Positions 42,983 through 51,268 of a stretch of DNA of 64,000 nt are shown in pieces. This DNA is from Acidobacteriota bacterium (GTDB lineage Bacteria; Acidobacteriota; Vicinamibacteria; Vicinamibacterales; UBA2999). The number at the start of each line of letters is the position of its first letter. Position 1 is the stretch's first letter. The notes under the pieces were generated by a model. It was given only the letters and a program-made list of their open reading frames with translations, was not told the DNA's origin and ran no database searches. The position numbers were made by a program, and so were the translations under genes. The stretch lies in NCBI GenBank assembly GCA_016184455.1, contig JACPCS010000141.1, positions 1 to 64,000 of the forward strand, read 5' to 3'.

Positions 42983-43897
42983 CTACGTTCCTGCACGAAC
43001 CGAACGGTCAGAACGATCCAAACGGCCTTCTTCGACCGCCACCAGGAATGCCGCTGCGGCGTGTGAACGCTCGCCGCCTTTTCGATAGACGAGCCGCACC
43101 TGCCGCCGCAATCGGATCTCCGGCATCGTCAATGGCACGAGCTCGCCGCGGGCGATCTCGGACTCCGCACAGCGTCGCGGCAGCAGCGCGACGCCCATCT
43201 GCATCGCCACCGCGCGCTTGATCCCCTCGAGGCTCGGGAGCGAGACGAGGATGTTGGCAGGGATGTGGTGCTGCTCGAACAGCCGCAGCACCCGCTCGCG
43301 GACGTGCGACGGATCGTTGTGCGCGATCACCGTTTGCCGTCCGCACTCGGCGAGCGTCACCTCCCTGGCGCCGGCGAGCGGGTGCGACGGGTGGACGAGC
43401 ATCACGAGCTCGTCCTGGCCAAGGATGAGCGAGCCGAGCCGGTGCTCCGCGGGTGGGAAGGTCAGCACCCCGAAGTCCAGGCTCCCTTGTGCGACCTCGG
43501 CGCCGATCTGCCGCGACGGGATGCGCCGGACGTCGACGTGCACGAGGGGATGTGTGGCGCGAAACCGCTGAATCAGCGGCAGCACGACGTGCACCGACGC
43601 TTCGTTGGCGCCAACGAGCACGCGTCCGCGGCGCAGATCGCGCAGATCCTTGACCGCAACCTCTGCTTCCTCCGACAGCCGGAGCAGCCGCTCGGCGTAG
43701 TCGCGCAGGAGGCGGCCAGCCTCGGTCAGCGTGGCGTCCTTGGTCGCGCGATCGAAGAGCCGCTCACCGACGCTGTCTTCGAGCCGCCGGACGGCCTGGC
43801 TGACGGCCGGCTGGGTGCGGTGCAGCTTCATCGCCGCGCGCGAGAAGCTCCGCTCGGCGGCGACTTTCAGGAAGACGCGCAGCTCACTCAGCTCCAC
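42983..43897 (-). CDS. LysR-family transcriptional regulator
   Basis: 304 residues: an N-terminal winged helix-turn-helix (ELSELRVFLKVAAERSFSRA, TQPAVSQAVRRLEDSVGERL) followed by a periplasmic-binding-like effector domain from about 90 (VLVGANEASVHVVLPLI). It is divergent from leuA, and the shared gap contains a palindrome, so it probably controls leuA and itself. An effector linked to branched-chain amino acid synthesis is likely but not shown. Confidence 0.92.
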   Translation of the reverse strand: MELSELRVFLKVAAERSFSRAAMKLHRTQPAVSQAVRRLEDSVGERLFDRATKDATLTEAGRLLRDYAERLLRLSEEAEVAVKDLRDLRRGRVLVGANEASVHVVLPLIQRFRATHPLVHVDVRRIPSRQIGAEVAQGSLDFGVLTFPPAEHRLGSLILGQDELVMLVHPSHPLAGAREVTLAECGRQTVIAHNDPSHVRERVLRLFEQHHIPANILVSLPSLEGIKRAVAMQMGVALLPRRCAESEIARGELVPLTMPEIRLRRQVRLVYRKGGERSHAAAAFLVAVEEGRLDRSDRSVRAGT

Positions 43898-43913
43898 GAC
43901 CGTCCCATAAGAA

Positions 43914-43954
43914 CTGATAATCCAAGCAGAATAATTATCAGTTTGACTTTATCA
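43914..43954. promoter_or_regulatory. Probable LysR operator
   Basis: CTGATAAT (43914-43921) and ATTATCAG (43934-43941) form a perfect inverted repeat with a 12-base spacer, and a third half-site TTATCA occurs at 43949-43954, overlapping the probable leuA promoter. It lies in the 122-base gap between the divergent regulator and leuA and is strikingly A+T-rich for this sequence. Confidence 0.7.
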
Positions 43955-43972
43955 TGGCGGGTCGCGTGTACT
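43943..43972 (+). promoter_or_regulatory. Candidate leuA promoter
   Basis: TTGACT and TGTACT are separated by 18 bases, 47 bases upstream of the leuA ATG. The -35 abuts the palindrome and the spacer contains a third half-site, the usual geometry for activation by a LysR protein. Confidence 0.5.
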
Positions 43973-44019
43973 GGCAGGACGGCTACTCCGCCCTGGCCCC
44001 GTTTGGAGTGAGGTAACCG

Positions 44020-45270
44020 ATGAGCGATCAACGGGTTAAGGTGTTCGATACGACGCTGCGCGACGGCGAGCAGGCGCCCGGGTTCTCCCTGCGCGTCAAC
44101 GAGAAGCTGCAGCTGGCGCGTCAGCTCGACCGGCTGGGCGTCGACATCATCGAGGCGGGCTTCCCGATCGCCTCGCCCGCCGACGCCGAGGCGGTGCGCC
44201 GCATCGCGCAGGAGATCCGCCGCCCGGTGATTGCGGCGCTGGCGCGCTGCCACCGCGCCGACCTCGAGAAGGCGGCCTGGTCGCTGGAGCCCGCGGCGCG
44301 GAGCCGGATCCACACGTTCATCGCCACCTCCGACCTGCACCTGCAGGCGAAGCTCCGCATCAGCCGCGAGCAGTGCCTCGAAACGGCGGTCGACTCGGTG
44401 CGCTTCGCCCGCCAGCACACCGACGACGTGCAGTTCTCGGCTGAGGACGCGACGCGCAGCGACCTCGATTTCCTCTGCCGCGTCGTCGAGGCGGTGATTG
44501 CGGCCGGTGCGACGACGATCAATCTGCCCGACACCGTCGGGTTCGGCACGCCCGACGAGACGCGCGAGTTCTTCACGACCATTCGCACGCGGGTGCCGAA
44601 CGCCGACGACATCACGCTCAGCACGCACTGCCATGACGATCTCGGGCTGGCCGTCGCCAACTCGATCGCGGCGGTGCACGGGGGCGCGCGCCAGGTCGAG
44701 TGCACCGTGAACGGCATCGGCGAGCGTGCCGGCAACGCCGCCCTCGAGGAGATCGTGATGGCGTTCCACGTGCGCTGCGACCGCTACGCGTACACGGTCG
44801 GCGTTGCGCACAAGGAGATCTATCCGTCGAGCGAGCTGCTGACGCGGCTCACCGGGCAGCCGGTACAGGTGAACAAGGCGATCGTCGGCCGCAACGCCTT
44901 CGCGCACGAAGCGGGCATTCACCAGGACGGCATCCTCAAGGATCGCCGCACCTACGAAATCATGCGGGCCGAGGACGTCGGCGCGCCGTGGAATCCGCTC
45001 GTGCTCGGCAAGCACTCGGGCCGCCATGCCGTGCAGAAGCGCTGCAAGGATCTCGGCCTCGAGATCGAGGGCGCCGAGCTCGTCGAGGTGTACCGCGCGC
45101 TGATGGCGATTGCCGACGATCGGAAGATCCTCACCGACAACGACATCCTGGCCGTCGTGAGCAGCGTCCGCACGGCGCAGCCGGCGGCGCCCGGTCATGT
45201 CGATCCGTTCGACACGCCGTCGACGGTCGCGCACGCCCTGCACGAGCGCGGCTACGGACACGGGGTTTGA
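44020..45270 (+). CDS. leuA: 2-isopropylmalate synthase lacking the C-terminal regulatory domain
   Basis: Condenses acetyl-CoA with 2-oxoisovalerate, the first step of leucine synthesis. The TIM-barrel catalytic core is complete: TTLRDGEQAPGFSL, metal ligands in STHCHDDLGLAVANS, VNGIGERAGNAALEE and LGKHSGRHAV. At 416 residues it stops soon after the linker subdomain, while standard LeuA is about 510-520 with a leucine-binding dimer domain. No frameshifted remainder follows; a GGTAGC palindrome begins at once. Feedback inhibition by leucine may therefore be absent. Homocitrate or citramalate synthase are alternatives, but leuCD nearby favour LeuA. Confidence 0.85.
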   Translation: MSDQRVKVFDTTLRDGEQAPGFSLRVNEKLQLARQLDRLGVDIIEAGFPIASPADAEAVRRIAQEIRRPVIAALARCHRADLEKAAWSLEPAARSRIHTFIATSDLHLQAKLRISREQCLETAVDSVRFARQHTDDVQFSAEDATRSDLDFLCRVVEAVIAAGATTINLPDTVGFGTPDETREFFTTIRTRVPNADDITLSTHCHDDLGLAVANSIAAVHGGARQVECTVNGIGERAGNAALEEIVMAFHVRCDRYAYTVGVAHKEIYPSSELLTRLTGQPVQVNKAIVGRNAFAHEAGIHQDGILKDRRTYEIMRAEDVGAPWNPLVLGKHSGRHAVQKRCKDLGLEIEGAELVEVYRALMAIADDRKILTDNDILAVVSSVRTAQPAAPGHVDPFDTPSTVAHALHERGYGHGV

Positions 45271-45348
45271 GGCTAGCTGGTAGTCGGTAGGTGGTAGCTG
45301 GTAGCAAGAACTACTGACTACGAGCTACCACCTGCTACCGACTGCCGG
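45271..45348. repeat. GGTAGC-type palindrome in the leuA/mscS convergent gap
   Basis: The entire 78-base gap is one long imperfect hairpin: GCTAGCTGGTAGTCGGTAG and GTGGTAGCTGGTAG pair with the inverted units CTACGAGCTACCAC and CTACCGACTGCCGGCTAG. Same family as the elements after the receptor genes. Both flanking stop codons abut it. Confidence 0.8.
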
Positions 45349-46170
45349 CTAGTCACGCTCCGTCCGGAGCGTCACGAACGGCTTCGCCATTTCGATGCCG
45401 CGCTCCACGAAGAGGCGGGCAATGCGCTTTCGCAGCTCGCGTCCCACCACCCACTGCTTCTGCGGCACCGTCTTGATGCGGCCCTTGACGACGAGCTGCC
45501 CCGGCTCGAACGCGTCGATGCCGTAGACGTCGAGCGGTTCGAGAATGTGCGGCGTGTAGTCGGGGTCGTCGATCAGCGAGGCGCCCGCCTCACGCATCGC
45601 CTCGATCGCGCGATCGACCTCCTCGTCGTAGCCGAGCCCGACCGTCAGCACGTAGTACGAAAAATCCTTCGACATGTTGGCGAGCGTCTTGACCTCGCCG
45701 TTCGGGAAGATGTGGACCGTGCCCGCCTCGTCGCGGAGCACGATGGTCCGCAGGTTGACCTGCTCGACGAGCCCGCCCTGCCCGTTGACCACGGCCACGT
45801 CGCCGACGCGCACCTGGTCTTCGAGAATCAGGAAGAAGCCGGAAATGACGTCGCGCACGAGCGTCTGGGCGCCGAAGCCGATGGCCAGCCCCGCGATGCC
45901 GGCGCCGGTGAGCACCGGCGTGATGTCGAGATCGAGCTCGCGCAGGATCATGAGTCCCGCCATCGCGGTGACGACGATCGAGAGCGTCTTCTGCAGGATG
46001 CGGCCGAGCGTCCGGGCGCGCTTGGTCCGCTCGATGACGTCGAGGCCCGTGCCCCGGCTCATCTCGCGCTCGAGCCGCCGGGCGGCGGCCTTGCCGATCC
46101 GAATCAGGATGTAGGCCGCGACCGCAAGGGCGAGAATGCGCAGCGCGGTGGCGACGAGAGGCGAGGTCAC
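45349..46170 (-). CDS. mscS: Small mechanosensitive channel MscS family
   Basis: 273 residues, inner membrane. Three hydrophobic segments: about 5-25, about 60-78, and a pore-lining helix VLTGAGIAGLAIGFGAQTLV with the glycine/alanine pattern of MscS TM3. The beta domain follows (VRVGDVAVVNGQGGLVEQV, LRDEAGTVHIFPNGEV) and then the C-terminal alpha/beta domain. It opens on membrane tension to relieve osmotic pressure. It sits three bases downstream of the HtrA gene, so both are probably in one envelope-stress operon. Confidence 0.92.
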   Translation of the reverse strand: MTSPLVATALRILALAVAAYILIRIGKAAARRLEREMSRGTGLDVIERTKRARTLGRILQKTLSIVVTAMAGLMILRELDLDITPVLTGAGIAGLAIGFGAQTLVRDVISGFFLILEDQVRVGDVAVVNGQGGLVEQVNLRTIVLRDEAGTVHIFPNGEVKTLANMSKDFSYYVLTVGLGYDEEVDRAIEAMREAGASLIDDPDYTPHILEPLDVYGIDAFEPGQLVVKGRIKTVPQKQWVVGRELRKRIARLFVERGIEMAKPFVTLRTERD

Positions 46171-46173
46171 GAT

Positions 46174-47343
46174 CTACTGCGCGCCGATCGGAACCTTCAG
46201 CTCGAGTCGGCGCCCCTCGCGGACAATCGTGAGGGGCGCCGTGCTGCCAATCCGCGCGTCCTGAATCAGCCGCGAGAGCTGGCCGCCGTCGGCGATCGAT
46301 GTGCCGTTGAAGCTGACGATCACATCGCCGGGGCGCAGCCCTGCGCCGTAGGCCGCCGAGTCTCGGCGCATCGCCTGAACGAGCACGCCGCGGGCGTCGG
46401 GCACGCCGAGCTGCTCGGCCATGAGCGTCGAGAGCGGCGCGATCTCCACGTAGCCGATCGAGCCGCGCCGTACCTCGCCGTACTGGGTGAGCTCGGCGAC
46501 CACGCGCCGCGCGAGATTGCTCGGGACGGCGAAGCCGATCCCCTGATAGCCGCCGCTCTGGCTGAAGATCGCGGTGTTGATGCCCACCAGCTCGCCGCGC
46601 GCGTTCACGAGCGCGCCGCCCGAGTTCCCGGGGTTGATCGCGGCGTCGGTCTGAATGAAATCCTCGTACGTGGCGATGCCCACGTTGGTCCGCCCGAGCG
46701 CGGAGATGATGCCGAGCGTCACCGTCTGATTCAGCTGGAACGGGTTGCCGATCGCGAGCACCCATTCGGCCACCTTCAGACGGCCCGAGTCGCCCCACGG
46801 CATCGTCGGCAGATTGCTCGCGCGAATGCGCAGCAGCGCCAGGTCGGTCGCCGGATCGATGCCGACGATCTGCGCCTGCATCTCGCGCTTGTCCGCGAGC
46901 GCCACGGACACCGCGGGGAGCTGCCGCAGCGAGATGCGGTCCGACTCGCCGGTCACCACGTGGTTGTTGGTCAGCACCAGGCCGTCGGCGCTCACGATCA
47001 CGCCCGAGCCCAGGCTGCGCTCGACGTCGCGCCGCGGCCCGAACACGTCGTCAGGGTCGCCGAAGAAGAACTGGAAGAACGGATCGTTCGCGAACGGCGA
47101 GTTGGGGCGCCGGACGACCTGCAGCGACGAGATGTTGACGACCGCCGGTACCGTGCGCTCCGCGACGCGTGAGAAATCGGGAAGCGGCGCGCCGGCCGCG
47201 GCTGGCTCTGGCGCCGCGACAGACGGCGGCGGCGGCTGCGCGCCGGCGTTGTCGGTCTGCCGCAGCCGTGCCGTGATGATGAGCCCCGCGGCGAAGCCGC
47301 AGGCGAGCAGCAGCAGCGCCAGGATCAGGCGTCGGGGCCGCAT
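46174..47343 (-). CDS. HtrA/Deg-type periplasmic serine protease
   Basis: 389 residues: N-terminal signal anchor ([18 protein letters not shown]), a proline-rich linker, a trypsin-like domain with H128 (TNNHVV), D167 (ATDLALL) and S241 (GNSGGAL), and one PDZ domain from about 285 ([34 protein letters not shown]). It degrades or refolds damaged envelope proteins. A five-base gap separates it from hsp20 upstream and a three-base gap from mscS downstream, forming a stress operon. Confidence 0.93.
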   Translation of the reverse strand: MRPRRLILALLLLACGFAAGLIITARLRQTDNAGAQPPPPSVAAPEPAAAGAPLPDFSRVAERTVPAVVNISSLQVVRRPNSPFANDPFFQFFFGDPDDVFGPRRDVERSLGSGVIVSADGLVLTNNHVVTGESDRISLRQLPAVSVALADKREMQAQIVGIDPATDLALLRIRASNLPTMPWGDSGRLKVAEWVLAIGNPFQLNQTVTLGIISALGRTNVGIATYEDFIQTDAAINPGNSGGALVNARGELVGINTAIFSQSGGYQGIGFAVPSNLARRVVAELTQYGEVRRGSIGYVEIAPLSTLMAEQLGVPDARGVLVQAMRRDSAAYGAGLRPGDVIVSFNGTSIADGGQLSRLIQDARIGSTAPLTIVREGRRLELKVPIGAQ

Positions 47344-47348
47344 CGGCG

Positions 47349-47750
47349 TTACATCACCTCGATCCGGTGGACCAGGGCCTCACGGGATTTCGGACAGGTC
47401 ACCGTCAGCACGCCGTCGCGCAGGTCGGCTGCAAGCCGGTCGGCCTCGACCGGCACCGGGAGCTGGAACGTGCGGCTGAAGGAGCCGTGGCCGCGCTCCA
47501 CGCGATGGTACTGCTCGCAGGCGACGCCGCGATCGCGGCGGACGCCCGAGATCGTCAGGCGGCCGTCATGAAAGTGGATCTCGACGTCCTCGCGCGCAAG
47601 GCCGGGGAGCTCCGCCGTCAGCACGTACTGCTCGGCGGTTTCCTGCAGATCGACCGCCGGCATCCACCCGCCCGGACTCGGCGCGAAGGGGTCGAGCCGC
47701 TGCTGGATTGCCAGGAGATCGCGAATCGGATCCCAGCGCGCGAAGGCCAC
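47349..47750 (-). CDS. Small heat-shock protein (Hsp20/alpha-crystallin)
   Basis: ATP-independent holdase. GTG 47750 is chosen because family similarity begins at [18 protein letters not shown]; it gives 133 residues. The alpha-crystallin domain spans about 38-128, with [18 protein letters not shown], the [14 protein letters not shown] strand pair and [11 protein letters not shown]. First gene of the hsp20-htrA-mscS operon and divergent from efp. Confidence 0.9.
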   Translation of the reverse strand: MAFARWDPIRDLLAIQQRLDPFAPSPGGWMPAVDLQETAEQYVLTAELPGLAREDVEIHFHDGRLTISGVRRDRGVACEQYHRVERGHGSFSRTFQLPVPVEADRLAADLRDGVLTVTCPKSREALVHRIEVM

Positions 47751-47787
47751 GATCTGATGGTAGCATCGATAAGATCTATTGACGACT

Positions 47788-48351
47788 ATGGCATCGATAC
47801 AGGCCACACGGCTCAAGAAGGGGATGCTGATCAAGATGGACCAGGACCTGTTCCGGGTCATCGATCTGCAGCATGTCACCCCCGGCAACCTGCGCGGCTT
47901 CGTCCGCGTCAAGCTGCGGAACATCCGCAACGGCGCGCTCTCGGACCAGAAGCTCCGATCGGAGGACTCGATCGAGCGCGCCACGCTCGACGAGCGGGAG
48001 ATGCAGTACCTGTACAAGGACGGCGACGACTACTACTTCATGGACACGAGCACGTACGACCAGGTGCACATCTCGAGCGAGGCGCTCGGCGAGTCGGTGA
48101 ACTTCCTGAAGCCGGAGACGACCATTCAGGTCGAGTTCTACGGCACCGAGCCGGTCGGCATCGAGCTCCCGCAGACCGTCGACCTGAAGGTGCTCGACAC
48201 CGTGCCCGGCATCAAGGGAGCGACCGCGAGCGCCCAGGTGAAGCCCGCCACGCTCGAGACCGGGCTCGTCGTCCAGGTGCCGCCGTTCGTCAACGCGGGC
48301 GACGTCGTGCGAGTCAACACGGGAACAGGGGAGTATCTGTCTCGCGCCTGA
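47788..48351 (+). CDS. efp: Translation elongation factor P
   Basis: 187 residues with three beta-barrel domains; relieves ribosome stalling at polyproline. ATG 47788 fits the family start ([14 protein letters not shown]). The loop that enters the peptidyl-transferase centre reads [17 protein letters not shown]. Aligned with the Escherichia coli KPGKGQAF loop, the modified lysine position is Asn here, with Arg two residues later. No modification enzymes (EpmA/B, EarP) are seen in the window. Confidence 0.95.
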   Translation: MASIQATRLKKGMLIKMDQDLFRVIDLQHVTPGNLRGFVRVKLRNIRNGALSDQKLRSEDSIERATLDEREMQYLYKDGDDYYFMDTSTYDQVHISSEALGESVNFLKPETTIQVEFYGTEPVGIELPQTVDLKVLDTVPGIKGATASAQVKPATLETGLVVQVPPFVNAGDVVRVNTGTGEYLSRA

Positions 48352-48378
48352 GGCCTGGGGCCTGGGGCCTGAGGCCTG
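48352..48378. repeat. GGCCTG repeat between efp and tdk
   Basis: Four GGCCTG units in GG/AG context form a nearly perfect palindrome (AGGCCTGGGGCCTGG type). It fills the gap between the efp stop and the tdk start and leaves no clear ribosome site for tdk. Confidence 0.6.
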
Positions 48379-48383
48379 CGTGT

Positions 48384-49013
48384 ATGGACGTCATCAGGCA
48401 TCCGGCCAATCAGGGCTGGATCGAGGTCATCGTCGGCAGCATGTTCAGCGGCAAGAGCGAGGAGCTCATCCGCCGGCTGCGCCGTGCGCAGATCGCGCGT
48501 CAGAAGGTGCAGATCTTCAAGCCGGCGCTCGACACCCGCTACGCGGCCGACGCGATCGTCTCGCACAGCGAGATGCGTATTCCGTCCCGCGCGGTGACGA
48601 CGGCCCGGGCGCTGCTCGACCAGGTGGAGGCCGATACCGAGGTGGTCGGCATCGACGAAGGGCAGTTCTTCGATGCCGAGCTGCCGATGGTCTGCAACAC
48701 GCTCGCGGACCAGGGGAAGCGCGTCATCGTCGCCGGGCTCGACCAGGACTATCTCGGCAAACCGTTCGAGCCGATGCCGCAACTCCTGGCCGTCGCCGAG
48801 TACATCACCAAGACGCTCGCCATCTGCATGGTCTGCGGCAATCCCGCCAACCACACGCAGCGCCTCGTGGCGAGCGAGGACCGCGTCCTGCTCGGCACGC
48901 AGGGGACGTACGAGGCGCGCTGCCGCCGGTGCTTCGACCCGCGGCTGGCGGGCGCGCCGGCGCCCGCGCGTCCTGTCAACGCCCAACGCCCAACGCCCAA
49001 CGCCCAACGCTGA
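48384..49013 (+). CDS. tdk: Thymidine kinase, type II
   Basis: Phosphorylates thymidine in nucleotide salvage. P-loop GSMFSGKS at 18-25, the DEGQFFD motif near 95, and a zinc-binding lasso with CMVCGNPA near 150 and CRRCFD near 180. The final 13 residues ([13 protein letters not shown]) are encoded by four tandem GCCCAAC heptamers, so the natural C-terminus was probably shorter and repeat sequence has extended it. 209 residues. Confidence 0.93.
   Translation: MDVIRHPANQGWIEVIVGSMFSGKSEELIRRLRRAQIARQKVQIFKPALDTRYAADAIVSHSEMRIPSRAVTTARALLDQVEADTEVVGIDEGQFFDAELPMVCNTLADQGKRVIVAGLDQDYLGKPFEPMPQLLAVAEYITKTLAICMVCGNPANHTQRLVASEDRVLLGTQGTYEARCRRCFDPRLAGAPAPARPVNAQRPTPNAQR
48981..49008 (+). repeat. 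Four tandem GCCCAAC heptamers at the 3' end of tdk
   Basis: Perfect direct heptamer array inside coding sequence just before the stop codon. The unit count can change the reading frame of the tail. GGGAGTTGGGA-type units continue in the gap after the stop (to about 49060). Confidence 0.8.
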
Positions 49014-49080
49014 GGTCCAGCCCAGTCTCGTGGGAATTTGGGAGTTGGGAATTGGGAGTTGAGTGTGGCACCCTGATCTC

Positions 49081-49644
49081 ATGACGACGGACGTGCTGCT
49101 GCCGTCGATTCTGTTCGTCTTCGGCGTCGGATTCCTTGCGGCCAACCTCAAGGTGACGGCCGACCTCGTCCGCTTCCACACGCGGAAGGCGTCGGCGCTG
49201 CTCATCTGGCAGGGGCCCAAGCCGCGGCACTACGGGTTTGCGCTCGCGCTCGGCGCGATACTCGGGCTCCTCGTCGTCATCAAGATCTTCGCGCTCGGCC
49301 GCGCGCCGCACGAGCTGTTCGGCGAAATCATGATGTTCCTCTACTTCGGCTACGCCGTGCCGCTCAGCACGACGATCGCCCGCGGCTTCTACCGCGACGG
49401 CGTCTGGTCCGACAGCGGGTTCATGCCGTGGGGGCAGATCTCGGCGGTGTCGTGGCGCGAGGATGAGGCCATTACACTCGTCCTGATCTCGCACTTCAAG
49501 AGCATCGCGCAGCGGCTGCAGGTGCCCGGGCACCTCTACGGTCACGCGCGCCGCGTCCTGCGCGACAAGGTGCAGGCCCAGGACATTCACATCGGCGGTT
49601 CGGGCCTGGACCTGGGCAGCCGCGATGATCGCGATTCGGTGTAG
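49081..49644 (+). CDS. Membrane protein of unknown function, 187 aa
   Basis: Three membrane segments (VLLPSILFVFGVGFLAANL, GFALALGAILGLLVVIKI, IMMFLYFGYAVPLSTTIA) precede a soluble domain starting GFYRDGVWSDSGFMPWGQIS, which resembles the small beta domain that follows membrane anchors in PH-like bacterial proteins. ATG 49081 is favoured over an earlier in-frame start at 49063 by the hydrophobic N-terminus. No family assigned. Confidence 0.65.
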   Translation: MTTDVLLPSILFVFGVGFLAANLKVTADLVRFHTRKASALLIWQGPKPRHYGFALALGAILGLLVVIKIFALGRAPHELFGEIMMFLYFGYAVPLSTTIARGFYRDGVWSDSGFMPWGQISAVSWREDEAITLVLISHFKSIAQRLQVPGHLYGHARRVLRDKVQAQDIHIGGSGLDLGSRDDRDSV

Positions 49645-49673
49645 GATTCCGCGGCACATCCGATAATCAAGAC

Positions 49674-50495
49674 ATGCCTGCGCGACCGACCTGGAAGGGC
49701 TTCTTGAAGGTCAGCCTCGTGAACATCCCCGTGAAGGTGTTCCCGGCGACCGAATCCGCCGCGACGCTGTCGTTCAACCAGCTCCATGCCGAGTGCCAGA
49801 CGCGCATCCAGCAGAGGCGCTGGTGCCCGACGTGCCAGCGCGAGGTCCCGAACACCGAGCTCGCCAAGGGCTACGAGTTCGAAAAGGGCCGCTACGTGAT
49901 CGTCAGCGACGAGGACCTGCAGAAGGTGCGGGTCGAGTCGACGCGCGTCATCAACCTCGTGCAGTTCGCCGACGAGACCGACATCGACCCGATCTACGTC
50001 GATCGCGCCTACTACCTCGCGCCGGACGGTCCGGTGGCGGCCGAGGCGTTCGCGGTGATGCGCGACGGCATGGCGGGCAAGGCGGGCATCGGCAAGGTCG
50101 CGCTCTACGGGCGCGAGTACCTCGTGGCCGTGAAGCCCCAGAAGAAGGGGCTCGTCATGTACACGCTGCACCACGATGCCGAGATCCGCAGCATCGACCA
50201 GATCGAGGAGCTCGGCTCCGTGCCGGGGAAGGTCAAGCCCGAGGAGATCACGCTGGCCAAGCAGGTGATTGCCACCTTCGATGCCGAGCTCAATCTGAAG
50301 GACTACAAGGACGAGTACACCGAGGGGCTCCGCCAGATCATCGACGCGAAGATCGCGGGCGAAGAGTTCGTCGCGCCCGAAGTGCAGGAGCCGCAGAAGG
50401 TCGTCGACCTCACGGAAGGCGAAGGTCAAAGGTCAAAAGGGAAACGCCGTCAGAAAAGCCGCTACAGGGTGATACCCTATGCTGCATGCGGCTGA
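49674..50495 (+). CDS. ku: Ku protein (non-homologous end joining)
   Basis: Binds DNA double-strand ends as a homodimer and recruits LigD. The Ku core is complete (WKGFLKVSLVNIPVKVFPAT, CPTCQREVPNTELAKGYE, DEDLQKVRVESTRVINLVQF, LYGREYLVAVKPQKKGLVMY). After KVVDLTE, where Ku proteins normally continue with a LigD-contacting tail, the sequence turns into GEGQRSKGKRRQKSRYR, encoded by AGGTCAA repeats, and ends overlapping the next gene by ten bases. No ligD is in the window. Confidence 0.92.
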   Translation: MPARPTWKGFLKVSLVNIPVKVFPATESAATLSFNQLHAECQTRIQQRRWCPTCQREVPNTELAKGYEFEKGRYVIVSDEDLQKVRVESTRVINLVQFADETDIDPIYVDRAYYLAPDGPVAAEAFAVMRDGMAGKAGIGKVALYGREYLVAVKPQKKGLVMYTLHHDAEIRSIDQIEELGSVPGKVKPEEITLAKQVIATFDAELNLKDYKDEYTEGLRQIIDAKIAGEEFVAPEVQEPQKVVDLTEGEGQRSKGKRRQKSRYRVIPYAACG

Positions 50496-51268
50496 GGCTT
50501 TCGGGTCCGTGGATTCCGGCGATCCTGCTCCTGCTCGCGTTCACGCCGACGGCGTCGGCCCAGGGGCCCGCCGGCGCCATCCCGCGCACTCCTGACGGCA
50601 AGCCCGACTTCTCCGGCATCTGGCAGGCGCTGACGACGGCGTCGTGGGACATCCAGGACCACGCGGCCCAGAAGGGTGTGCCCGGGGGGCCGGGCGTTGT
50701 CGTGGGCAACGAGCTGCCGTATCAGCCGTCGGCGCTCGCGCGGAAGAAGCAGAACTCCGCGCAGCGCGCGACCGAGGATCCGGTGGCGAAGTGCTATCTC
50801 CCCGGTGTCCCGCGGCTGCTGTACATGCCGCACCCCTTCCAGATCGTGCAGACGCCGAACGAGCTGATGATGCTCTTCGAGTTCGTGCACGCGGTACGGT
50901 TCATCTTCCTCACAGGCCGGCACCCCGCGGGGCCGATCGATTGGTGGCTTGGCGACTCGCGCGCCCGCTGGGACGGCGACTCGCTCGTGGTCGACGTCGT
51001 CCACTTCAACGACCGGACGTGGTTCGACAACGCCGGCAACTTTCACAGCGAGGCGATGCATCTGGTCGAGCGCTTCACCCATCTGGACGCCGATCACGTT
51101 CAGTACGACGTGCGGGTCGAGGACCCGAAGGTGTTCACCCGGCCGTGGGACATGCGGGTGATCCTGTATCGCCGCAAGGAGCCGAATGCGCAGCTCTATG
51201 ACTACGAGTGCTACGCGTTCGACTATGAGAAGTACTACCCGTATCCCCAGCTGAGGAGTCCGCAATGA
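50486..51268 (+). CDS. Secreted RGRWEG-family protein, DIQDH subtype, 260 aa
   Basis: ATG 50486 opens a signal peptide ending at ASAQ and overlaps the end of ku by ten bases. Motifs: TPDGKPDFSGIWQ, DIQDHAAQKGVPGGPGVVVG, ELPYQPSALARKKQN, KCYLPGVPRLLYMPHPFQI, SRARWDGDSLVVDVVHF, RTWFDNAGNFHSEAM, VEDPKVFTRPW and DYECYAFD. Closest in the window to 12344-13084. Its TGA overlaps the ATG of the next family gene, so the two are translated together. Confidence 0.82.
   Translation: MRLRLSGPWIPAILLLLAFTPTASAQGPAGAIPRTPDGKPDFSGIWQALTTASWDIQDHAAQKGVPGGPGVVVGNELPYQPSALARKKQNSAQRATEDPVAKCYLPGVPRLLYMPHPFQIVQTPNELMMLFEFVHAVRFIFLTGRHPAGPIDWWLGDSRARWDGDSLVVDVVHFNDRTWFDNAGNFHSEAMHLVERFTHLDADHVQYDVRVEDPKVFTRPWDMRVILYRRKEPNAQLYDYECYAFDYEKYYPYPQLRSPQ

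Noticed and set aside
48981-49008. Heptamer array as CRISPR or origin iterons
   Set aside because: Only four contiguous 7-base units, located in coding sequence; no replication gene or AT-rich region nearby.
49063-49080. Upstream in-frame start for the membrane protein at 49081
   Set aside because: It would add MWHPDL from repeat-rich sequence with no ribosome site; the hydrophobic start fits 49081 better.
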